DNA of 12,032 nt from Bacillota bacterium. GTDB lineage: Bacteria; Bacillota; Clostridia; Lachnospirales; Lachnospiraceae. A program made the position numbers and the translations under genes. Below the pieces are notes generated by a model. That model had not been told where the DNA came from, did not search any database, and saw nothing but the letters and a program-made list of their open reading frames with translations. Shown here piece by piece: positions 5,953-12,032 of this stretch. The DNA lies in assembly GCA_023415475.1 (NCBI GenBank), contig JAEZKL010000085.1, positions 1 to 12,032 of the forward strand, given 5' to 3'. Every line of letters starts with the position of its first letter. Position 1 is the stretch's first letter.

Positions 5953-7746
5953 ATGTTATATTCGGACGAGTTGTTAGAAGAGATAAGAAGCAGAAACGAT
6001 ATCGTAAGCGTCATCGGCTCCTACATTAGATTGCAGAAAAAGGGTAGCAATCACATGGGACTTTGTCCGTTTCATAATGAAAAAACCCCCTCCTTTTCGG
6101 TCAGTGCATCAAAGCAGATGTATCACTGCTTCGGCTGCGGTGTGGGAGGCAATGTCTTTACCTTTGTAATGGAATATGAGAATTACACCTTTCTTGAAGC
6201 GTTGCGTTTTCTTGCAGAGCGGGCAGGAATAGCTCTTCCGGAACAGGAGCTTAGTGAGGAGCAGAGACGTCAATCCGATTTAAAGGGTCGACTTTTGGAA
6301 GTAAATAAGCAGGCAGCCATGTATTTCTATTATCAATTCAAGAATCCGGAAGGACAAGCTGCTTACGATTATTTGGTAAAGAGGGGATTATCCGAAGACA
6401 CAATAAAGCATTTTGGCTTAGGCTATTCAAACCGATATAGTGATGATCTATACCGATATCTGAAGAAATTAGGATATGAAGATGAGTTTTTATCCCAGAC
6501 AGGATTGGTAACCATAGATGAACGTCTGGGAGGAAGGGATAAATTCAGGGATCGGGTCATGTTTCCGATCATGGATGCCAATCACCGAGTCATCGGTTTT
6601 GGCGGACGTATTATGGGTAATGCAGGACCGGAGGTACCTAAATATCTCAATACTCCTGAGACCAGAATCTTTGAAAAAAGCCGTAATCTGTACGCCCTGA
6701 ATTTTGCGAAGGCCTCCAGAAAGACCTATTTTCTGATTTGTGAAGGTTACATGGATGTTATTGCATTGCACCAAGCGGGCTTTACGAATGCGGTAGCAGC
6801 GCTAGGAACAGCTTTTACCGGATTCCATGCAAACCTATTAAAACGATATACCAATGAAGTGCTATTAACCTTCGACAGCGATCAGGCAGGAACTCAGGCC
6901 GCGCTTCGTGCAATACCGATATTAAAGGATGTCGGGTTAACGATTAAAGTAATTAATATGAAGCCCTATAAGGATCCGGATGAGTTTATCAAGGCTCTCG
7001 GGGCAGAGGAGTTCCAGAAAAGAATCAGTGAGGCAAGAAGCAGCTTTTTCTTCGAGATTGATGTGCTTCAGAAGGAATTTGATCTGGCTGATCCGGAACA
7101 GAAGACGAAGTTCTTCCATGAAACCGCCAGGAGATTAACAGGCTTTAGTGAAGAGCTGGAACGGAATTTTTATATTGATGCAGTAGCTAAAGCATATCAG
7201 ATCGATGTAGAACAGCTTCGTAGGCTGGTTAATAAGATCGGATCCCAGCTTGTTGTCGGGATTAGTGAACCGAAGGAATTAAGGGGTGAAGCGGCCAGAG
7301 GCCGAAAAGGGCCTGAGGATGGAATATCTAAGTCCCAGAAGCTTATGTTAACTTGGCTCATTGAAGACCCTACCTTGTTCGATAAGATTAAAGGGATTCT
7401 GGGACCGGAGGATTTTACCGAGGGTATCTACAAAGAGGTTGCCAGACTCGTGTTTGAACAATATGAAAGAGAACAAGCCGTGAATCCGGCGAAAATCATT
7501 AACTGCTTTGAGAGTAAAGAGGAACAATCAGAGGTGGCTGCACTGTTTTCCGCCGGTATCCATGGAGATATGGACGAGGCCGGATGGCATAAGGCATTAA
7601 CCGATACCGTAATGAGATTGAAGGAGAACAGTCTGGATATGCAGAGTCAGAAGGCAATCGAGGTAAATGATACGGCTTTATTGATGAAGATTATTGCTGA
7701 GAAGACAGAACTAAAGAAACGTAGTATCACCTTTACGAATTCATGA
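5953..7746 (+). CDS. dnaG: DNA primase DnaG
   Basis: A 597-residue replicative primase that makes RNA primers at the fork. The N-terminal CHC2 zinc finger is intact (C38, H41, C59, C62). The central TOPRIM catalytic core shows EGYMDV with E264 and the DSD metal motif at D308 and D310. The C-terminal part (about 440-597) corresponds to the helicase-binding region that contacts DnaB/DnaC helicase. The length is normal for Firmicutes. A strong ribosome site (GGAGGAG at 5940-5946) precedes the ATG, and MLYSDELLEEIRSRNDIVSVI is a typical start. It follows dgt by 235 bases and precedes rpoD by 134 bases, the usual primase-sigma pairing. Confidence 0.97.
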   Translation: MLYSDELLEEIRSRNDIVSVIGSYIRLQKKGSNHMGLCPFHNEKTPSFSVSASKQMYHCFGCGVGGNVFTFVMEYENYTFLEALRFLAERAGIALPEQELSEEQRRQSDLKGRLLEVNKQAAMYFYYQFKNPEGQAAYDYLVKRGLSEDTIKHFGLGYSNRYSDDLYRYLKKLGYEDEFLSQTGLVTIDERLGGRDKFRDRVMFPIMDANHRVIGFGGRIMGNAGPEVPKYLNTPETRIFEKSRNLYALNFAKASRKTYFLICEGYMDVIALHQAGFTNAVAALGTAFTGFHANLLKRYTNEVLLTFDSDQAGTQAALRAIPILKDVGLTIKVINMKPYKDPDEFIKALGAEEFQKRISEARSSFFFEIDVLQKEFDLADPEQKTKFFHETARRLTGFSEELERNFYIDAVAKAYQIDVEQLRRLVNKIGSQLVVGISEPKELRGEAARGRKGPEDGISKSQKLMLTWLIEDPTLFDKIKGILGPEDFTEGIYKEVARLVFEQYEREQAVNPAKIINCFESKEEQSEVAALFSAGIHGDMDEAGWHKALTDTVMRLKENSLDMQSQKAIEVNDTALLMKIIAEKTELKKRSITFTNS

Positions 7747-7880
7747 CAATAGTTAGTAAAGCTTACTTTCTATCGTAGCCGGAGGCAGATAATATCTAAG
7801 TCCCGGGCACATACAGAAATTGCATATTTCATCAAATGATGGTTAAAATATAAAAAGAGTCGAAGAAGGAAGGATTATCT

Positions 7881-8978
7881 ATGGACGAAAGTATAGTTAA
7901 GTTTACGGAAAGGCTTAAGGAACTATTGGTTTTTGCCGAAAAGAAGAAAAATGTCCTCGAGTTTCAGGAAGTAAATGATTTCTTTGCAGATATGGAGCTT
8001 GACCCCGGGCGGATTGAGAAGATCTACGATTTTTTGGACAAGCATAATGTTGATGTTCTAAGAATATCTGAAGAGGATGAAGAGGATATCATTCTGGAGG
8101 GCGATGAAGAAATCGAGCCCTTAGATTTGACGATTCCTGAAGGCATCAGTATAGAAGATCCTGTCCGGATGTACCTAAAGGAGATCGGTAAGGTTCCCTT
8201 GCTGAGTGCTGATGAAGAGATCGAGCTTGCAAGAATGATGGAGGACAGAGATGATGATTATGCGAAGAAACGTTTGGCGGAAGCTAACCTTCGTCTGGTT
8301 GTCAGTATTGCAAAACGGTATGTCGGCAGAGGAATGCTGTTTCTGGATTTAATCCAGGAGGGAAATCTAGGCCTTATCAAGGCTGTAGAAAAGTTTGATT
8401 ATCGCAAGGGTTTCAAGTTTAGTACTTATGCTACCTGGTGGATCAGACAAGCTATTACAAGAGCAATTGCAGACCAGGCTAGAACAATTCGTATTCCGGT
8501 TCATATGGTAGAGACCATCAATAAATTAACCCGTGTTCAGCGTCAACTTCTGCAGGAGTTGGGACGAGAGCCTTCCCCGGAGGAGATCAGTGAGGTAATG
8601 AATATGCCGGTGGACAGAGTTCGTGAGATACAGAAGATATCTCAGGAACCGGTTTCTCTTGAGACCCCGATCGGTGAAGAAGAGGACAGTCACTTAGGCG
8701 ATTTCATTCAGGATGATAATGTACCGGTACCGGCGGATGCCGCAGCCTTTACTTTGTTAAAGGAACAGCTGGTAGAGGTGCTCGGAACCTTAACCGAGAG
8801 GGAACAGAAGGTTCTTAGGCTTCGCTTTGGTTTGGATGACGGTCGTGCACGTACGCTGGAAGAGGTGGGTAAGGAATTTAATGTAACCAGAGAGCGTATT
8901 CGCCAGATTGAAGCAAAGGCACTTCGAAAATTAAGACATCCAAGCAGAAGCAGAAAACTAAAGGACTATTTAGAATAA
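7881..8978 (+). CDS. rpoD: Primary sigma factor RpoD/SigA
   Basis: A 365-residue sigma-70 group 1 factor that directs RNA polymerase to housekeeping promoters. Residues 1-85 form an acidic N-terminal region (region 1.1-like, with ISEEDEEDIILEGDEE). Region 1.2 starts near residue 93 (DPVRMYLKEIGKVPLL). Region 2 runs from about 128 to 200 and includes the core-binding ANLRLVVSIAKRYVGRG and the -10 recognition and melting segment FKFSTYATWWIRQAITRAI from residue 178. Region 3 lies around 215-270. Region 4.2, with the -35 recognition helix (TLEEVGKEFNVTRERIRQIE), is near 325-344. The ribosome site GAAGGAAGG is just before the ATG. The feo promoter in this window, TTGACA-17-TATAAT, is the kind of site this factor recognises. 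The gene is complete and unremarkable. Confidence 0.97.
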   Translation: MDESIVKFTERLKELLVFAEKKKNVLEFQEVNDFFADMELDPGRIEKIYDFLDKHNVDVLRISEEDEEDIILEGDEEIEPLDLTIPEGISIEDPVRMYLKEIGKVPLLSADEEIELARMMEDRDDDYAKKRLAEANLRLVVSIAKRYVGRGMLFLDLIQEGNLGLIKAVEKFDYRKGFKFSTYATWWIRQAITRAIADQARTIRIPVHMVETINKLTRVQRQLLQELGREPSPEEISEVMNMPVDRVREIQKISQEPVSLETPIGEEEDSHLGDFIQDDNVPVPADAAAFTLLKEQLVEVLGTLTEREQKVLRLRFGLDDGRARTLEEVGKEFNVTRERIRQIEAKALRKLRHPSRSRKLKDYLE

Positions 8979-9042
8979 ATATTTCTAAGCTTCACTGACC
9001 ATATATATTTTATATACAATTAACTGAGGAGGGCGGTCATAT

Positions 9043-9113
9043 ATGCTCCTGCGGATTGGATGATGAAAATCCGGTTTTGGGAAGATATATGTCAGCTCTT
9101 CTTTTACTTGTAA
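9043..9113 (+). other. Two tiny overlapping ORFs behind a strong ribosome site, possible leader peptide
   Basis: GAGGAGG at 9026-9032 is a near-perfect ribosome site 10 bases before the ATG at 9043, but that frame encodes only MLLRIG before TGA at 9061-9063. A second ATG overlaps this stop (ATG at 9063-9065) and reads MKIRFWEDICQLFFYL to TAA at 9111-9113. The arrangement would allow reinitiation, as in a leader peptide or an attenuator. It may equally be decayed sequence, as nothing else supports translation. Confidence 0.2.
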
Positions 9114-9131
9114 GGCTTTTGACGCTCTAAT

Positions 9132-9221
9132 CCTGTAAGCAAATATGAGCACTGTGAACGTGTACATGCGAATAATGCTTGTTAACAGGTATCGGAGAAG
9201 TTCGAGTAGCGTGCTTCTCCG
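9132..9221. other. Paired hairpins in the rpoD-trmK gap, unassigned
   Basis: Two hairpins lie side by side. CCTGT 9132-9136 plus AAGCA 9137-9141 pair with TGCTT 9176-9180 and ACAGG 9185-9189, leaving a 4-base bulge. Three bases on, CGGAGAAG 9193-9200 pairs perfectly with CTTCTCCG 9214-9221 around a 13-base loop. No T tract follows the second stem, so it is not a standard terminator. The whole gap 8979-9353 holds no convincing gene. It could be an RNA processing site, a leader of the trmK operon or a small RNA. Confidence 0.35.
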
Positions 9222-9310
9222 GTTCTATGGATTAATATAATCCTTATGGTGAAATCATATGTGGAAATCAGTCGGAAATAATGATAATATATAAAATAAC
9301 ATAGTTCTAC

Positions 9311-9352
9311 CAGGCAGCCCGGTGACCGTGAAGCGGCATCCTGAAGAGCCTG
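9311..9352 (+). other. GC-rich hairpin-prone segment just upstream of trmK
   Basis: CAGGC 9311-9315 can pair with GCCTG 9348-9352, enclosing CGG-TGA-CCG at 9320-9328. The segment is clearly GC-richer than the A/T-rich sequence on either side. It ends 37 bases before the preferred trmK start, so it may be the end of the 5' leader. I do not match it to a known riboswitch class. Confidence 0.3.
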
Positions 9353-9389
9353 TGTGAGGAAGAAAATTGATAAAGAAACGGAGATATAT

Positions 9390-10103
9390 ATGCAGCTTTC
9401 AAAACGCTTACATGCGGTAGCCGATATGGTTACTCCGGGTAACAGGGTTGCTGATGTGGGTTGTGATCATGCCTATACATCCATCTATCTGGTAGAGAAG
9501 GATATAGTTAACAAAGTCATAGCCATGGATGTGAATCAGGGACCGATTGACCGAGCGAGAGATAATATAGAGAAATATGGTTATTCTAATCAGATAGAGA
9601 CTCGGAAGTCCAACGGCCTGGAGAGATTACAGGAGGAGGAAGCAGATACCATACTGATTGCAGGCATGGGAGGTGCCTTAACGATACAAATTCTTGAAGA
9701 AAAGCAGGAGCTTGTGAAGCAGGTAAAGGAGTTAATTCTACAACCACAGTCCGAGATCAATAAGGTCAGGATAATGTTACAGGAACAGAATTTTATGATT
9801 GTCAGAGAGAACATGGTCAAGGACGACGGCAAATTTTATATGATGATGAGAGCAATACCAAAAGGAATGGTATCGGAACCGGGGCAGTATGAGCTTACTA
9901 AGAAGGAACATGTTTATTACGGCAGACTCTTATTAGAGGAAAAGCATCCGATCCTTCAGCAATTCCTCTTATGGGATCTTGGATTATGTGAGAATATTCT
10001 GCACGCCCTGAGGGCAGAGCAGACAGATAATGCGAAAGCCCGGGAAAAGGAGCTGGAAGAGAAGATAGCTTTGATTCATTGTGGACTGGAATACTATAAA
10101 TGA
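9390..10103 (+). CDS. trmK: tRNA (adenine(22)-N1)-methyltransferase TrmK
   Basis: A 237-residue class I SAM-dependent methyltransferase of the TrmK family, which methylates N1 of A22 in the D-loop region of tRNAs in Gram-positive bacteria. The start MQLSKRLHAVADMV is typical. SAM-binding motif I is VADVGCDHAY (20-29), followed by VIAMDVNQGPI, the IAGMGG loop (90-95) and LQPQSE further on. The C-terminal part, rich in Glu and Lys and predicted helical, matches the family's coiled-coil tail. The length agrees with the Bacillus protein (about 238). The frame can be extended to a GTG at 9354, but GGAG at 9380-9383 lies six bases before the ATG at 9390 and family starts match, so I chose 9390. The TGA stop overlaps an ATG of the next gene's frame, so the two are probably co-translated. 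Confidence 0.93.
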   Translation: MQLSKRLHAVADMVTPGNRVADVGCDHAYTSIYLVEKDIVNKVIAMDVNQGPIDRARDNIEKYGYSNQIETRKSNGLERLQEEEADTILIAGMGGALTIQILEEKQELVKQVKELILQPQSEINKVRIMLQEQNFMIVRENMVKDDGKFYMMMRAIPKGMVSEPGQYELTKKEHVYYGRLLLEEKHPILQQFLLWDLGLCENILHALRAEQTDNAKAREKELEEKIALIHCGLEYYK

Positions 10104-10120
10104 AAGAAGGGGTAATATAT

Positions 10121-11794
10121 ATGGGAGCAAAACAAATGAATGTTAAAGTTGAAATTAACGGTAAGGAATATGAATACCCTAGCGGTACATCACTTTTAGA
10201 TATCAGCAGAGATTTTCAAAAGGATTATAACAATCAGATTATATTAGCTTTTGTGAACAATAAATTACGTGAGCTGTTCAAGCGTGTTAATGATAACTGC
10301 CAGGTCCGTTTTGTCACTGTAAGCGAGGACGCCGGCAGTAAGACCTATCAGCGGGGTATGGTACTGGTTATGCTTAAGGCGATTTATTCGGAGTTCGGTA
10401 ACGAGAATGTAAACAAGGTTTCTGTGGAGTATGCGATCAGTAACGGTTTATATTGTGATTATCAGGGACGTTTTCCGATGACAGAGGATCGTATTCTGGC
10501 AATCAAGAGGCGCATGACGGATATTATCCAGAGGGATATTCCCTTTATGAAACGCAGTATCGGAACGGATGATGCGATTGAGCTGTTCCGTCGTTATCGG
10601 ATGTATGATAAGGAGAAATTATTCCGTTATCGTAGAGTATCCAAGGCAAATATCTACAGTCTAGACGGCTTCGAGGATTATTATTACGGTTATATGCCCT
10701 CGAGCTCAGGGATGCTGAAATATTTTGATCTCATGTTATACAATGAAGGTTTACTGCTGCTACTACCCAATAAGAAAAATCCTACCATAGTAGAGCCTTT
10801 TGTAAATCAACCGAAGCTGTATGGGACCTTGAAGGAGGCCAATCAATGGGCACAGATGATGGACATTCCGAATGTAGGAGCTCTCAATGATGTGATATCC
10901 AAGGGGAATTTGAACGAACTGATTTTAGTTCAGGAGGCGCTTCAGGAGAAGAAGATCAGTGATATAGCTGAAAATATCAAGAAGGCAGGCGGAAAGAAAT
11001 TCATTATGATAGCAGGGCCCTCCTCTTCTGGTAAGACTACATTTTCTCACCGGTTAAGTATACAGCTGAAAGCCCATGGCTTAAAACCGCATCCGATCGC
11101 GGTCGATAATTATTTTGTAGAGCGCGATAAGACGCCAAAGGATGAGAATGGTGTTTATAATTTTGAGGCGTTAGAGGCGATTGATATTGAACAGTTTAAT
11201 AAGGATATGACAGATCTGATGAATGGAAAGACCGTAGATATGCCAATCTTCAACTTTGTAAGTGGAAAGAGGGAGTATAAAGGAGATTTTCTAACCTTAG
11301 GTCCGGATGATATCCTGGTTATCGAGGGTATTCACGGTTTGAATGATGCATTGTCTTATTCTCTTCCGAGAGAAAGTAAATATAAAGTCTATATCAGCGC
11401 ATTGACCCAGCTGAATATCGATGAGCATAATCGGATTCCTACCACAGACGGTCGTTTGCTGCGACGAATGGTCAGAGATGCTAGAACAAGAGGAGCCTCG
11501 GCACAGAAAACGATTTCTATGTGGCCTTCGGTTAGACGTGGTGAGGATGAGAATATTTTTCCCTTCCAGGAGGATGCGGATGTAATGTTCAATTCGGCAT
11601 TGATATATGAATTGGCTGTTTTAAAGCAATATGCAGAGCCGATTTTATTTGGAATTGATCGAAATTGTCCGGAGTATGTGGAAGCAAAGAGATTACTGAA
11701 GTTTTTGGATTATTTCATTGGTGCACCCAGTGAGACGGTGCCGAAGAATTCGATATTAAAAGAATTTGTTGGTGGAAGCTGTTTTAAAGTATGA
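10121..11794 (+). CDS. TGS-domain nucleoside kinase (uridine kinase/phosphoribulokinase family)
   Basis: A 557-residue fusion. Residues about 6-65 form a TGS-like ubiquitin-fold domain (MNVKVEINGKEYEYPSGTSLLDI). Residues about 70-220 resemble the second additional domain of threonyl-tRNA synthetase. The C-terminal half is a P-loop kinase of the uridine kinase family with Walker A GPSSSGKTT (299-307), followed by VDNYFVERDKTPKDENG and IEGIHGLND. It probably phosphorylates a nucleoside such as uridine or cytidine, but the substrate is not certain. The TGS half may sense nucleotides or bind RNA. The frame opens at an ATG at 10100 overlapping the trmK stop. However, AAGAAGGGG at about 10105-10112 fits the ATG at 10121 (spacing 8), and the protein then starts MGAKQMNVKVEI, so I prefer 10121. 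The TGA stop lies at the predicted 3' end of rnpB on the other strand. Confidence 0.85.
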   Translation: MGAKQMNVKVEINGKEYEYPSGTSLLDISRDFQKDYNNQIILAFVNNKLRELFKRVNDNCQVRFVTVSEDAGSKTYQRGMVLVMLKAIYSEFGNENVNKVSVEYAISNGLYCDYQGRFPMTEDRILAIKRRMTDIIQRDIPFMKRSIGTDDAIELFRRYRMYDKEKLFRYRRVSKANIYSLDGFEDYYYGYMPSSSGMLKYFDLMLYNEGLLLLLPNKKNPTIVEPFVNQPKLYGTLKEANQWAQMMDIPNVGALNDVISKGNLNELILVQEALQEKKISDIAENIKKAGGKKFIMIAGPSSSGKTTFSHRLSIQLKAHGLKPHPIAVDNYFVERDKTPKDENGVYNFEALEAIDIEQFNKDMTDLMNGKTVDMPIFNFVSGKREYKGDFLTLGPDDILVIEGIHGLNDALSYSLPRESKYKVYISALTQLNIDEHNRIPTTDGRLLRRMVRDARTRGASAQKTISMWPSVRRGEDENIFPFQEDADVMFNSALIYELAVLKQYAEPILFGIDRNCPEYVEAKRLLKFLDYFIGAPSETVPKNSILKEFVGGSCFKV

Positions 11795-12032
11795 GCAGCA
11801 CGATAAGCCGGGTTATGTCTTGGATGATCATCTATCTTGACCACATGTTACCATGTGGCTCCAGTACCGCACGCGTATATAATACGCGATGCAAGCACTA
11901 CGCGACCTACCCTAAAGCACGGCGGGCAACCGTATCGCTTTATGTTCGGTCTTGCTTCGAGTGGGGTTTACATAGCCCCTACTGTTACCAGTAAGGCGGT
12001 GGTCTCTTAAGCCACCTTTCCATCCTTACCAA
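11793..12032 (-). ncRNA. rnpB: RNase P RNA (type A), 3' two-thirds; 5' end outside the window
   Basis: The minus strand lines up with type A RNase P RNA. It has GGTAAGGATGGAAAGGTGG, then a P12-like hairpin (GGTGG with CCACC) ending GAGACCACCG, then CTGGTAACAGTAAGG, GTAAACCCCAC and GAAGCAAGACCGAACA. It ends with GATAGATGA and the near-universal ACATAACCCGGCTTATC (complement of 11802-11818). The RNA is the ribozyme that removes 5' leaders from pre-tRNAs. By comparison with E. coli (about 377 nt) roughly 140-150 bases of the 5' part are missing. The exact 3' end is estimated: 8-14 bases normally follow GGCTTATC to close helix P1, which places it between about 11788 and 11794, on the kinase stop codon. 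No intrinsic terminator is seen in the bases beyond. Confidence 0.95.

Noticed and set aside
8985..9167. 60-codon minus-strand ORF after rpoD
   Set aside because: There is no ribosome site before its start and no recognisable protein features. The region is better described as a hairpin-bearing gap.
9231..9241. TATAAT as a trmK promoter -10
   Set aside because: The hexamer is perfect, but no -35 resembling TTGACA is found 16-18 bases upstream, and that position is occupied by the CTTCTCCG hairpin arm.
9282..9288. TGATAAT, half of a Fur box, upstream of trmK
   Set aside because: The second half is missing and the surroundings are A/T-rich. A 7-base match is expected by chance.
11791..11994. 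67-codon plus-strand ORF overlapping the last gene
   Set aside because: It is the antisense of RNase P RNA. The conserved RNA motifs explain the sequence completely and there is no ribosome site.
1..12032. CRISPR arrays, transposases, tRNA genes, toxin-antitoxin or defence genes
   Set aside because: I looked on both strands and saw no regularly spaced repeats, no transposase or nuclease motifs, and no cloverleaf sequences.

Overview
The window looks like a chromosomal segment of a low-GC, spore-forming Gram-positive anaerobe, most probably in the Lachnospiraceae (Clostridium cluster XIVa). Four things point there: a clostridial dgt-dnaG-rpoD block; a feoA-feoB-FeoB-associated protein cassette under a Bacillus-type Fur box; a SPOCS/DUF3794-like protein of the kind found in endospore formers; and a TGS-containing nucleoside kinase next to a type A RNase P RNA. 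The genus is inferred from gene content and style, not from a database search.

Left part (1-1674). The tail of a zinc-ribbon protein and a DUF2085 membrane protein run rightward. They end in a 13-bp perfect hairpin that works as a terminator from both sides. Facing them is a minus-strand gene for a cysteine-rich SPOCS-like protein, possibly a spore coat or exosporium component. The gap between it and feoA carries a consensus sigma-A promoter followed directly by a perfect 7-1-7 Fur operator.

Iron part (1696-4235). FeoA, FeoB and a 47-residue FeoB-associated cysteine-rich protein form a Fur-controlled ferrous iron uptake operon closed by a terminator. FeoB has an unusual histidine-rich insertion between its GTPase core and its helical domain.

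Information-processing part (4695-8978). A dGTPase-like HD hydrolase, DNA primase and the primary sigma factor are co-oriented with no clear terminator between them, a clostridial form of the macromolecular synthesis operon. The roughly 500 bases before dgt contain several strong inverted repeats that look like a structured RNA or a small palindromic element.

Right part (8979-12032). A 375-base gap with several hairpins leads to trmK (tRNA A22 methyltransferase), which is coupled to a TGS plus uridine-kinase-type nucleoside kinase. The 3' end of RNase P RNA (rnpB), on the minus strand, meets the kinase stop codon tail to tail. Its 5' third lies beyond the window.

Most coding content is standard housekeeping. 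No CRISPR array, transposase or defence system is visible. The points most worth a second look are the structured intergenic segments (4406-4568 and 9132-9352), the FeoB His-rich insertion, and the kinase/rnpB overlap.
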